Shown here: positions 1-7,692 of the stretch, in pieces
Numbering within the stretch: the first letter of the stretch is position 1
How the letters are laid out: each line of letters begins with the position of its first letter
Assembly (NCBI GenBank): GCA_052400685.1
Contig: JBQTGJ010000008.1
Source of the DNA: CAZHHH01 sp052400685
GTDB taxonomy: Bacteria; Bacteroidota; Bacteroidia; Bacteroidales; Marinilabiliaceae
Strand: one strand, 5' to 3'
DNA: 64,000 bases
Position numbers and translations under genes: made by a program
The notes under the pieces: generated by a model
Told to the model about the DNA's origin: nothing
The model's input: the letters and a program-made list of their open reading frames with translations, nothing else
Databases searched by the model: none

Positions 1-110
1 TTACGCTTGTCATAAAAACAGTCATTTACGAAAAGTAAACTCCTTGATTTTTATGACTTCGCAAGCCTTGAATTTGAGCTTTATATTTCAAACACTTAGT
101 GTATAGACAG
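1..110 (+). repeat. Palindromic intergenic element, copy 1 (left-truncated by window edge)
   Basis: First of three tandem units with a 148-bp period: the motif GCTTGTCATAAAAACAG starts at 5 and again at 153. The unit carries the central hairpin arms TCATAAAAA and TTTTTATGA around CATTTAC/GTAAAC, then ACTTTATA-type and TATAGACA right-end arms. It is the same family as the copies near 2.5, 8.7 and 34.1 kb. Confidence 0.9.
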
Positions 111-120
111 ATTTTAAATA

Positions 121-258
121 GTGTTTGCCTATAAAGCCAACTTCTGCGTTACGCTTGTCATAAAAACAGTCATTTACGAAAAGTAAACGTCTTGATTTTT
201 ATGACTTCGCAAGCCTTGAATTTGAACTTTATATTTCAAACACTTAGTGTATAGACAG
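121..258 (+). repeat. Palindromic intergenic element, copy 2 (complete)
   Basis: Complete unit of the tandem array. It runs from the outer motif GTGTTTGCCTATAAAG to TATAGACAG. The GCTTG/CAAGC and TCATAAAAA/TTTTTATGA pairs fold the whole unit into one long imperfect hairpin. It is nearly identical to copy 1, so the array is recent. Confidence 0.9.
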
Positions 259-268
259 ATTTTAAATA

Positions 269-483
269 GTGTTTGCCTATAAAGCCAACTTCTGCGTTAC
301 GCTTNNNNNNNNNNNNNNNNNNNNNNNNNNNNNNNNNNNNNNNNNNNNNNNNNNNNNNNNNNNNNNNNNNNNNNNNNNNNNNNNNNNNNNNNNNNNNNNN
401 GCTTGTCATAAAAACGGTCATTTACGAAAAGTAAACGCCTTGAATTTGAACTTTATATTTCAAGCACTTAGTGTATAGACGGA
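269..483 (+). repeat. Palindromic intergenic element, copy 3 (interrupted by gap, deleted variant)
   Basis: The left arm (269-304) matches copy 2. After the unknown bases, sequence resumes at the same motif, GCTTGTCATAAAAAC. The resumed copy lacks about 24 bp, the right arm of the central hairpin: it jumps from GTAAACGCC straight to TTGAATTTGAAC. The two sides may belong to different units. Confidence 0.85.
305..400. other. Assembly gap (96 N)
   Basis: A run of 96 unknown bases lies inside the tandem repeat. The flanks end and restart in the same repeat motif, which is the usual sign of a collapsed tandem array. The true length is unknown and may include whole 148-bp units. Confidence 0.99.
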
Positions 484-551
484 CTTTAAATAGTATCATT
501 TTTTTTTAACCCCTCACTTTGCATTTCAAAGTGCTTTTAATTCTTAATTCA

Positions 552-1856
552 ATGGAAACCAGACTATCAAAATCAGAACACTGGAGCAACACCATCACTT
601 TCAAAATGGTTGTAATAGCCGCCATGGTATTATTGCTCCTTATTCCACTAGCGATGATAAAAAACATCATCAGCGAACGGGAATCGACTTCGCACGAAGT
701 AGAAAATGAGATATCCTCACAATGGGGAAATGCGCAAACGCTGGCCGGCCCTGTATTAAACATACCCACAATAGCACGAAGCGTTGACAAAAAAGGAGAG
801 GTGCACATCGAGCGCAGCATGCTTCACATTATGCCGACAAATTTAACCTACACAACATCACTGTCGCCCGAAATACGGTACCTTGGCATCTACAAGGCAG
901 CTGTCTACAATAGTGAAAGCACCATTACAGGAGATTTCAGCCTGGAGATAAAGCCGGAAGACAGCCACGGGAAACCAGACTGGAGCAAGGCATTCATAAC
1001 ATTCGGCGTGAGCGATAACAGGGGCATACGCGGAAATGTAGATATCCTCTGGAACAACCAGGCCATAACGCCTCAATCGGGAATGCTTACCAATGATATT
1101 ACGACAACAGGATTCGGGGCAGAGGCAATAGCCAATCCTGAACTACTTAAAAAAGGGATTCCTTTTAAAATACAATTACAACTCAGCGGTTCAAACAGCT
1201 TTTCCATATTACCCTTAGGACAAACCAGCCGTATCAATATGGAATCGAGCTGGAACGACCCACGGTTCAACGGCAATCTGCTGCCACAAAAACGACAGAT
1301 AGATGAATCCGGTTTCCAGGCAGAGTGGGAGCTGACGCACTTAAATCGCAACTTTCCCCAATTTTGGGAGGGTAAAAAATTTAATGTAGGGGAGCACAAA
1401 CTAGGCGTAAATTTGTTTCTACCCGTCAATCATTACCAAAAATCGCTGAGATCGGCCAAATACGGCATTCTCTTCATATCATTGACCATGCTTGTTTTCC
1501 TGTTTATTGAGCTGACAAAAGATAAGAAAATACCAGTTTTTCAATATCTATTGGCAGGGCTGGCTATGATTCTGTTTTTTTCACTGCTGACAGCCCTCAG
1601 CGAGCATCTGGGCTTTAACATTGCTTACCTGATTGCTTCAGTGGCCAATGTTTCGCTTCTAACCCTGTTTGCCTATGGCCTTTTGCAGGATAAAAAAACC
1701 ACATTATGGGTAACTTTGCTGCTCATAGCTATGTATGCCTTTTTGTTTGTGCTGCTTCAACTTAACGACTATGCCTTCCTCGCAGGAAATATTGGTTTAG
1801 TCATTATTCTATCAGTTATCATGAAAGCTTCACTAACCCTTTCGAAAAAGAAATAG
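552..1856 (+). CDS. creD: Inner membrane protein CreD family (cell envelope integrity)
   Basis: A 434-residue membrane protein of the CreD family (PF06123). There is one N-terminal membrane segment (about 19-35), a long extracytoplasmic region with the family-typical stretch SGSNSFSILPLG, then a cluster of membrane helices from about 300 to the C terminus containing ALSEHLGFN. Length and order match E. coli CreD. An in-frame ATG at 519 would add 11 residues; the start at 552 places the first charged stretch as in relatives. No creB/creC two-component genes are nearby. CreD is linked to envelope stress and beta-lactam response, but its biochemical role is unknown. The stop codon TAG lies in the end motif AAATAGTG of an adjoining repeat remnant. 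Confidence 0.9.
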   Translation: METRLSKSEHWSNTITFKMVVIAAMVLLLLIPLAMIKNIISERESTSHEVENEISSQWGNAQTLAGPVLNIPTIARSVDKKGEVHIERSMLHIMPTNLTYTTSLSPEIRYLGIYKAAVYNSESTITGDFSLEIKPEDSHGKPDWSKAFITFGVSDNRGIRGNVDILWNNQAITPQSGMLTNDITTTGFGAEAIANPELLKKGIPFKIQLQLSGSNSFSILPLGQTSRINMESSWNDPRFNGNLLPQKRQIDESGFQAEWELTHLNRNFPQFWEGKKFNVGEHKLGVNLFLPVNHYQKSLRSAKYGILFISLTMLVFLFIELTKDKKIPVFQYLLAGLAMILFFSLLTALSEHLGFNIAYLIASVANVSLLTLFAYGLLQDKKTTLWVTLLLIAMYAFLFVLLQLNDYAFLAGNIGLVIILSVIMKASLTLSKKK

Positions 1857-1912
1857 TGTTTTAAATCATCTATAAAGACCAACTTCTGCGTTATGCTTAC
1901 TCATTTTTCAAC
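1851..1912 (+). repeat. Palindromic element, left-end remnant fused to creD stop
   Basis: Remnant of the left arm: AAATAGTGTTT, then TCTATAAAGACC and AACTTCTGCGTTATGCTT. It starts at the creD stop codon. The right arm is missing and the sequence passes into the duplicated 260-bp segment. Confidence 0.75.
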
Positions 1913-2138
1913 TTCGAATTAAACGGATTAAACAAATTATTTTGTTGCAACGCACTAATTTGCGGGGAGTAGTTCCCCCTCAAGGGGGGCAGGGGGGTGT
2001 GGGGTTAGGAGTGAAGGATCAGGGGTAAGAGGTTAGGGATCAAGGGTCAGGGGTCAAAAATGTTGAATACCCGAAGCGATATGTATGGCAGGATTGATTT
2101 GCGCCTGAAGGGCTTGATGGAATAATGTTGATCAAGGC
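1874..2138 (+). repeat. Direct duplication, unit 1 (uninterrupted)
   Basis: About 265 bp, from AAAGACCAACTTCTGC to TTGATCAAGGC, repeated at 2460-2868. It contains GGATTAAACAAATTATTTTG, a G-rich block and GAATACCCGAAGCGATATG. The second unit is about 90 percent identical by eye but carries a 143-bp palindromic element after CGAATTA. Confidence 0.85.
1960..2066 (+). repeat. G-rich direct-repeat block 1
   Basis: The plus strand carries many G-runs of 3-6 (GGGGGG, GGGGTTAGG, GGGTCAGGGG). Degenerate TTAGGG/TCAGGGG units resemble G-quadruplex-forming DNA. The partner block is at 2697-2786. Confidence 0.7.
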
Positions 2139-2159
2139 TGAAAGTCTTGGAGTATCAGC

Positions 2160-2213
2160 ACAGGGCATCGCCCTGTGTTATGATATTCAAACGTTTCATC
2201 GCCCTGAAAGGGC
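2160..2213 (+). repeat. REP-like palindrome module (orientation 1)
   Basis: Palindrome ACAGGGCATCGCCCTGT (2160-2177) followed about 24 bp later by GCCCTGAAAGGGC (2201-2213). The same pair of palindromes recurs inverted at 2365-2442. It resembles REP/BIME-type repeats. Confidence 0.7.
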
Positions 2214-2364
2214 TACAGCCAGAAATAATTCATCCATATTGCACCTCTCAATTGATAGTATATTCCTAAACACTAATTTTTGTGTGGTTCTCTACCCAAT
2301 GATTTTGTTCAATAATTAGATGAATTACCCACATCCGAAAAAATTGTATTACTATTTGGCTCTT

Positions 2365-2442
2365 GCCCTTTCAGGGCGATGTTTTTTTTGATCGTATACA
2401 TAGGGCGTTGCCCTATGCTTTTGCTTGTTGCCCTTTCAGGGC
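2365..2442 (-). repeat. REP-like palindrome module (orientation 2)
   Basis: GCCCTTTCAGGGC (2365-2377), then the palindrome ATAGGGCGTTGCCCTAT (2400-2416), then GCCCTTTCAGGGC again (2430-2442). Opposite in direction to the module at 2160, giving a large inverted repeat with about 150 bp between the halves. Confidence 0.7.
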
Positions 2443-2508
2443 TATTGGGTGACTGCCTCAAAAGACCAACTTCTGCATTACGCTTGCTCATTTTTCAACC
2501 TCGAATTA

Positions 2509-2651
2509 GTGTTTGTCTATAAAGTCAACTACTTCGTTACGCTTGTCATAAAAACAGTCATTTACGAAAAGTAAACTCCTTGATTTTTATGACTTCGCAA
2601 GCCTTGTATTTGAACTTTATATTTTAAACACTTAGTTTATAGACAATCTCT
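2509..2651 (+). repeat. Palindromic intergenic element, complete copy inserted in duplicated locus
   Basis: A 143-bp element with 11-bp perfect terminal inverted repeats, TTGTCTATAAA and TTTATAGACAA, plus the central arms TCATAAAAA/TTTTTATGA. It is absent from the otherwise homologous site near 1915. AATTA occurs on both sides (2504-2508 and 2652-2656), as a 5-bp target duplication would leave. Confidence 0.85.
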
Positions 2652-2696
2652 AATTAAACGGATTAAACAAATTATTTTGTTGCAACGCTCCAATCT

Positions 2697-2786
2697 GCGG
2701 GGAGTAGTTCCCCCTCAAGGGGGTCAGGGGGGTGTGGGGTTAGGAGTGAAGGGTTAGGGGGTTAGGGGGTTAGGGGTCAAGGGTCA
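2697..2786 (+). repeat. G-rich direct-repeat block 2, GGGGTTAG tandem
   Basis: Partner of the block at 1960. Near 2749-2777 it contains near-perfect GGGGTTAG repeats with G-runs of 3-5, unlike the surrounding AT-rich DNA. The repeat number differs between the two blocks, so the block has changed length since duplication. Confidence 0.75.
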
Positions 2787-2930
2787 AAAATGTTGAATAC
2801 CCGAAACGATATGTATGACAGGATTGATTTGCGCCAGAAGGGCTTGATGGAATACTGTTGATCAAGGCACATGCGGTCGGTTTATAACCCTTAATTTTAA
2901 AATTGTATTTTTAAGGCCAAAATTTTTATT

Positions 2931-4121
2931 ATGAATGATCAGGTACCATCCACGGAGCTCACTTCACGCATGCACCGGTTTCGGGAACGAATGACTGCCG
3001 ACCACCCGGACTGGGAAATGGCCGTTGTTTTCAGCAAAATTAATCTTCTCTATTTTACCGGTTCAATGCCCGACGGCATGCTGATTATCAGGCGCGAAAA
3101 AGAAGCGACACTCTGGGCACGACGTAGCTTTGAACGCACACAAAAAGAATCGCTGTTCAGCGATATACGACCGATGAATAGTTATCGTGATGCGGCAAAA
3201 GCCTACACCTCCATTCCTGCCACCATATATCTGGAAACTGAATTTGTTCCTTTGGCCATGTACCAACGCTTTCAGAAATATTTTCCCGGCAAAAGAGCGG
3301 AGTCGATCGATTATCAACTATCCATGACGCGCGCCATCAAAAGTGACTGGGAACTTGGCTATATGAAACAGGCTGGCAAAATACACCAAAAAGTGCTTGA
3401 AAAGCGGGTGCCTGAACTATTGCACGAAGGAATAAGTGAAATGGAATTTGCAGTTGAAGTGTACCGTGTGATGATTGAAGAAGGTCATATGGGTATAGCC
3501 CGTTTCAATATGTTCGACACAGAAATGGTCATTGGGCAGATCGGCTTTGGCGAAAGTTCCATCTACCCCACAAACTTTAACGGTCCCGGTGGTAACTATG
3601 GTCTTAACGCCGCCATGCCGGGTATGGGGAGCCGTCAGCGCCGACTCAAAAAAGGCGATATGGTATTTGTAGATATGGCGCTGGCCGTTAATGGCTACCA
3701 CACCGATAAAACCCTCAACTACCAATTTGGCCAACAACTGCCGGATGCGGCCATCGACGAACACAATAAGTGTGTAGCAATTCAGAATAAGATGGCTGAA
3801 ATGCTGAAACCGGGCACTATTCCCGCCGACATTTACGACACCATTATAAATGATCTGAGTCCCGATTTATTAGTCAACTTTATGGGGTTTGGCACCCATC
3901 AGGTCAAATTTTTAGGACATGCCATTGGATTAACCGTGGATGAAATACCTGTTATAGCCAAAGGCTTTAACGAACCGCTGCAAAACAACATGGTGTTTGC
4001 CCTCGAACCTAAAAAAGGAATTGCCGGGGTAGGGATGGTTGGCATTGAAAATACCTTTATTGTAACCCCACAAGGTGGCAGATGCATAACAGGCACACAC
4101 CCCGGATTAATGAAAATTTAA
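2931..4121 (+). CDS. M24 family metallopeptidase (Xaa-Pro aminopeptidase-like)
   Basis: A 396-residue cytoplasmic protein with the two-part M24 fold. An N-terminal creatinase-type domain (about 10-160) is followed by a pita-bread metallopeptidase domain. The five expected metal ligands are visible: D248 and D259 (in VFVDMALAVNGYHTDKT), H330 (GHAIGL), E359 (FALEPK) and E373 (GIENTF). Such enzymes remove N-terminal residues before proline or act as prolidases; the exact substrate cannot be read from sequence. It is transcribed alone between repeat-filled spacers, and no signal peptide is seen. Confidence 0.88.
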   Translation: MNDQVPSTELTSRMHRFRERMTADHPDWEMAVVFSKINLLYFTGSMPDGMLIIRREKEATLWARRSFERTQKESLFSDIRPMNSYRDAAKAYTSIPATIYLETEFVPLAMYQRFQKYFPGKRAESIDYQLSMTRAIKSDWELGYMKQAGKIHQKVLEKRVPELLHEGISEMEFAVEVYRVMIEEGHMGIARFNMFDTEMVIGQIGFGESSIYPTNFNGPGGNYGLNAAMPGMGSRQRRLKKGDMVFVDMALAVNGYHTDKTLNYQFGQQLPDAAIDEHNKCVAIQNKMAEMLKPGTIPADIYDTIINDLSPDLLVNFMGFGTHQVKFLGHAIGLTVDEIPVIAKGFNEPLQNNMVFALEPKKGIAGVGMVGIENTFIVTPQGGRCITGTHPGLMKI

Positions 4122-4171
4122 AATGCGACTATTGAATAATATTAATAAATTTAACACGGTTTAATTTAAGT

Positions 4172-4315
4172 AGAGTCTGTCTACAAAGTCCAACTTCTGC
4201 GTTACGCTTGCTCTCAAAATGGTCATTTACGGGAGTAAACTCACATTTTTCGAGCTGCGCAAGCCTTGAATTTGAACTTTATAGCTCAAACGTCCGACTT
4301 TATGGACAGGCACTA
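4172..4315 (+). repeat. Palindromic intergenic element, subfamily B1
   Basis: Complete element 50 bp after the M24 gene stop. The outer arms are AGTCTGTCTACAAAGTCC and GACTTTATGGACAGG. The inner arms are GCTCTCAAAATG and CATTTTTCGAGC, around ATTTACGGGAGTAAAC. The inner arm sequence differs from the 2.5-kb copy yet remains self-complementary. Confidence 0.88.
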
Positions 4316-4317
4316 AG

Positions 4318-4462
4318 TAGTGCCTGCAAGAAAAATTCAATTTCTGCGTTATGCTTGTCCTCAAAATGATAATTTACGGGAGTAAACTCCCATTTTTCGG
4401 ACTTCGCAAGCCTTGAATTTGAACATTTCTTATCAAGCACTTGAGCTTTCTTGCAGGCACTA
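4318..4462 (+). repeat. Palindromic intergenic element, subfamily B2
   Basis: Tandem neighbour of the previous element. It has a 16-bp perfect terminal inverted repeat, TAGTGCCTGCAAGAAA (4318-4333) and TTTCTTGCAGGCACTA (4447-4462). The inner arms are GTCCTCAAAATG and CATTTTTCGGAC. The ends differ wholly from the TCTATAAAG type, so this is a distinct subfamily. Confidence 0.9.
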
Positions 4463-4575
4463 AGCACCAATTTCAGTAATAAAAAATGAGATAACCCTTT
4501 AACATTCACTCATTGGAAACATTAAAATACATTTTGACAAATTTTAAATAGCCTTAAAAATTAAATTATAAACAG

Positions 4576-5109
4576 ATGAAAAAATTAATTCTAATCCCGT
4601 TTTTACTAATCACTATTGCAAGTTCATCGCAAGTCTTTAACACCTCGTCGACACTTCGAAGCGGTCATTTCAGTTTGGGTTTTGAGCCCTCTGTGTATAT
4701 TAACGGCGCCTCCGATTTCAATCTGTTTATTCATGGCGGCATTGGTTTAACCAGCAATATTGATTTAGGGCTTCATTTGGGCGTTCTGGGCAACGAAAAC
4801 TACATCGGGGCTGATGTAGAATTTGGTCTGGGCCGACACTTCTCATTTACTGGTGGCGTTCACGATTATTATAATTTTGGTCTGGATGGAACTCTTTTGT
4901 GCACATTACCAATACAGCAAAATGCCAATATATTCATTGGTCTGGATACCGACATTGTTTTTGCCGACGAAGCAGACATGCTCTTCTGGCTACCGCTAGG
5001 TGTTGAGATTAATGTTCAGAAAAACATGGCTTTTATTTTGGAATCAGAAATAGGTCTGGGAGATACCAACACTCATTTTATTGGGGGAGGCCTTTGCTTC
5101 TATTTCTAG
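4576..5109 (+). CDS. Secreted beta-barrel-like outer membrane protein, function unknown
   Basis: A 177-residue protein with a clear signal peptide (MKKLILIPFLLITIASSSQ, about 1-19). The rest is alternating short hydrophobic and glycine-rich strands with an aromatic C terminus (GGGLCFYF), typical of a small outer membrane beta-barrel. I do not recognise a named family. It is monocistronic, about 110 bp after a palindromic element and convergent with the CDF operon. Confidence 0.65.
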   Translation: MKKLILIPFLLITIASSSQVFNTSSTLRSGHFSLGFEPSVYINGASDFNLFIHGGIGLTSNIDLGLHLGVLGNENYIGADVEFGLGRHFSFTGGVHDYYNFGLDGTLLCTLPIQQNANIFIGLDTDIVFADEADMLFWLPLGVEINVQKNMAFILESEIGLGDTNTHFIGGGLCFYF

Positions 5110-5238
5110 CCTACTGATTTGAGGTTTAGCAGTTCGATAAATTGAATGTAGCATCGAAGAGTGTGTCTCAAAAGTTCAATTATTGCAAGGTATTGACACA
5201 AACGCCCTGCTCCAGGGCAATCATTCTATACAGTACAA

Positions 5239-6096
5239 CTATTCATCGGCGTCAACATGAATGGTAACCGCCACATCCAGTTTTTCCGCTAAAATGATCT
5301 CATATTTGGTGGCTATTTCATGAGCATAATAGAGACTATATTCACCTGGTAAAATAATATGAAATGTAAGCTCAGTGTGATTTCCATATCTATGAACTTG
5401 AAACTTATGCGGCTTCAAATCCAGCTTATCAACTATAGATCGGCCTAAATCAATAATTTCATTTTCTATTTCCGGTTCCAATGCTTCCCCCAGCAAAACA
5501 CTTATAGAATCTTTCATAATACTGTAAGTGGTATAAAAAATCATAAAGGAAACCAGGAAACCCAGAACGCTGTCCATCCACCAAAAAGACTCACCAAAAA
5601 TAATACCTACTAGTATCACCAAACTACTGATGGCATCCGAACGGTGATGCCACCCGTCAGCTTTAAGCGAATTATATTTAAATTTTTTGCCAATAATAAT
5701 AGAATACCGGGCCATTATTTCTTTAACCACCACCGAAATAACGGTGACCCAAATAGCCAACGCTCCGTATTGTACCGACTCTTTAGACTGAAATTTGATA
5801 AACGACTCCACCAAAAAGCTAAAACCTACCACAGCTAATAAAACCCCCACCACCAGCGAAGCAATTAATTCAGCCCTGCCATGACCAAAGGGATGTTGTC
5901 TGTCGGCAGGTTGGGCAGAAAATTTAAGTCCAACAAGAACAGCTATTGAAGACACCGAATCGGATAAAGTATGCCATGCGTCCGCCATAATAGCAACCGA
6001 ATTAGAGACTATCCCGGCCCAAAACTTTAATGCAGCCAGCAAAATATTTAAAACAATAGACAACCAGGTAGCTAAAAACGGCGTTTTACTTCTCAT
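5239..6096 (-). CDS. Cation diffusion facilitator (zinc-type) transporter
   Basis: A 285-residue cation diffusion facilitator of the FieF/YiiP type. It has six predicted membrane segments and a C-terminal cytoplasmic domain (about 205-285). The transport-site ligands appear as H42xxxD46 in helix 2 (AWHTLSD) and H150xxxD154 in helix 5 (WHHRSD), the HD-HD set usual for zinc exporters. It is likely to export Zn(II) by proton antiport at the inner membrane. It is the last gene of a tight minus-strand operon with a rhodanese gene 5 bp upstream and hemW beyond. Confidence 0.88.
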   Translation of the reverse strand: MRSKTPFLATWLSIVLNILLAALKFWAGIVSNSVAIMADAWHTLSDSVSSIAVLVGLKFSAQPADRQHPFGHGRAELIASLVVGVLLAVVGFSFLVESFIKFQSKESVQYGALAIWVTVISVVVKEIMARYSIIIGKKFKYNSLKADGWHHRSDAISSLVILVGIIFGESFWWMDSVLGFLVSFMIFYTTYSIMKDSISVLLGEALEPEIENEIIDLGRSIVDKLDLKPHKFQVHRYGNHTELTFHIILPGEYSLYYAHEIATKYEIILAEKLDVAVTIHVDADE

Positions 6097-6101
6097 AATA
6101 A

Positions 6102-6488
6102 TTATGATTTTATTGAATCACTAACGCATGTTGTATCCAACGGAAAATTTTGATTAATCCATGATGACAATCCTCCATTGAGCTGATATATATTCTTAAA
6201 ACCTTTCTTCTTTAAAATTTTTGCCACGACTCTGGTACGCTCTCCATAATCGCAATAAATAAACAGAAGAGTATTCACATCCAGGTTACTGACCAAATTA
6301 TTAAGATGCAATAAGTCACCTCCCCATACGGCATCAGGAATTCTATTTATCTGATAGTCGTTCCAGACCCTCACATCAATAAGCAAATATTTATTTGACT
6401 CTGAAGTCATCTGATAAAAATCTGCCGGTTCTATAAATTTTACAAAACCAAAAGATATCACTGCGAATATAAGTAAGCATTTCTGCAT
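6102..6488 (-). CDS. Rhodanese-like domain protein, exported
   Basis: A 128-residue single-domain rhodanese. The first 19 residues are hydrophobic (CLLIFAVISFGFVKF) and suggest a signal peptide or anchor. The active-site loop is C79-DYGER, with the sulfur-carrying cysteine present. LLIDVR and GGLSSW are typical of rhodanese folds. The physiological sulfur acceptor is unknown. It lies 4 bp downstream of hemW and 5 bp upstream of the CDF gene, so the three are probably one transcript. Confidence 0.82.
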   Translation of the reverse strand: MQKCLLIFAVISFGFVKFIEPADFYQMTSESNKYLLIDVRVWNDYQINRIPDAVWGGDLLHLNNLVSNLDVNTLLFIYCDYGERTRVVAKILKKKGFKNIYQLNGGLSSWINQNFPLDTTCVSDSIKS

Positions 6489-6492
6489 AGAA

Positions 6493-7611
6493 TCAATTTA
6501 CCAAAAATAATTCTTCAATAATGGCATCCGACAAAAACCAACCATCGGCCGTACACCTCAAAAATCCATCTTCAATAACTAAATGCTTCTGTTGAATCCG
6601 TATCTGTACCTGCCTGATTAAATTATCGAAATAGTCAGGAAAGTTAAGCTTTATCTGTGTTAAATTAACACCTTCGGCAGTGCGCAACCCCAACATAATA
6701 CGTTCGTTAAACCGATCAATAGGTGTTAAAGATTCCTGTCCGTGTATCGCCTCATAATTTTTCGCATTGTATAAGCCCAGGTTACCTTTATTCCAGCTTC
6801 GTGTATTGTTATAAAAAGAATGACTTCCAGGTCCCAGGCCAATATAAGGTTCACCTTTCCAGTAGGATGAATTGTGGCGTGATTTAAATCCCGGCATACA
6901 AAAATTTGACACTTCATAATGTTCAAATCCGGCATCCAAAGCAGCTTTACGCAACATTTGGTATTGCATCAAACTACTTTCATCGCTAATTTCTTTATAA
7001 AAACCCTTTTTCAACAAGGCATAAAACGGCGTCCCCGATTCAAACGTCAAATGATAGGCCGACAAATGCTGCACATTAAGTTCCTGCATCGTTTTAAGAT
7101 TATCGGCAAATGCCACTTCATTACTCCATGGTAACCCATAAATCAAATCAATACTAATATTCCGAAAGCCTGATTTTTGCGCCAACTCAACCGCGGACAC
7201 AGCCTGAGCCGCATTATGCCTGCGTCCCATCTGGCGCAAATCTTCATCTTTAAAACTCTGTATTCCGATACTAATACGATTAAAACCGGTGTACAACAAA
7301 GAATGCAGAAAAGCCGGGGTGATGTCATCCGGATTAACTTCAATGGTCCACTCCACATTATCGCTAAAATCAAAATGCTTCAACAACCAGTCGTACAATT
7401 CGCTCAACAACTCCACACTTAACAACGAAGGAGTACCACCCCCCAGATAAACCGTATCTATTTTTTCACAAAAATGAGAAGAACGTTGTCGTATTTCCTC
7501 CTTTAAGGATTCAAAATAAGGCTTCATTTGATTTAATCTGGTGGTTTTATAAAAATCACAGTAACCACAACGGGTAAAACAAAACGGAACGTGAATATAA
7601 ATACCTGCCAT
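6493..7611 (-). CDS. hemW: Radical SAM heme chaperone HemW
   Basis: A 372-residue radical SAM protein. The cluster motif C11xxxC15xxC18 (CFTRCGYC) is followed by GGGTPS and the HemW/HemN core. The short N terminus and loss of HemN-specific segments fit HemW, which hands heme to respiratory enzymes, rather than the oxygen-independent coproporphyrinogen oxidase. It is first in a minus-strand operon. Its upstream spacer holds the parS-like palindrome and the phased 9-mer array. Confidence 0.88.
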   Translation of the reverse strand: MAGIYIHVPFCFTRCGYCDFYKTTRLNQMKPYFESLKEEIRQRSSHFCEKIDTVYLGGGTPSLLSVELLSELYDWLLKHFDFSDNVEWTIEVNPDDITPAFLHSLLYTGFNRISIGIQSFKDEDLRQMGRRHNAAQAVSAVELAQKSGFRNISIDLIYGLPWSNEVAFADNLKTMQELNVQHLSAYHLTFESGTPFYALLKKGFYKEISDESSLMQYQMLRKAALDAGFEHYEVSNFCMPGFKSRHNSSYWKGEPYIGLGPGSHSFYNNTRSWNKGNLGLYNAKNYEAIHGQESLTPIDRFNERIMLGLRTAEGVNLTQIKLNFPDYFDNLIRQVQIRIQQKHLVIEDGFLRCTADGWFLSDAIIEELFLVN

Positions 7612-7661
7612 TCTTCATTAATATTAAAAATAGAGAAAAAACTAAAACCAAAACATTAAAT

Positions 7662-7677
7662 TGTTTCACGTGAAACA
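7662..7677. promoter_or_regulatory. parS-like centromere site (perfect palindrome)
   Basis: TGTTTCACGTGAAACA fits the published ParB-binding consensus TGTTNCACGTGAAACA at every position. It sits in the hemW-VanZ spacer, 16 bp before the phased 9-mer array. parS sites cluster near replication origins in most bacteria. Confidence 0.85.
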
Positions 7678-7692
7678 TTGCAAAACAAGCGA

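Larger units (their letters stand above)
2460..2868 (+). repeat. Direct duplication, unit 2 (interrupted by palindromic element)
   Basis: Second copy of the 265-bp unit at 1874-2138. It matches up to CGAATTA (2508), is interrupted by 2509-2651, then continues from AATTAAACGG to GATCAAGGC at 2868. Confidence 0.85.

Noticed and set aside
269..478. ORF across the N gap
   Set aside because: It spans unknown bases and tandem repeat DNA and has no protein-like features.
1..483. CRISPR array
   Set aside because: The 148-bp period with identical whole units has no spacer-repeat alternation and no cas genes.
2125..2319. 64-residue ORF in the duplicated region
   Set aside because: It crosses REP-like palindromes, and its codon use is unlike real genes here.
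2697..2786. Chromosome end or telomere
   Set aside because: The G-rich GGGGTTAG tract is internal and duplicated in tandem with other DNA; bacterial telomeres do not look like this.
5204..5218. Hairpin GCCCTG/CAGGGC after the CDF gene as terminator
   Set aside because: Stem of 6 bp with no T-tract on the minus strand; too weak to call.
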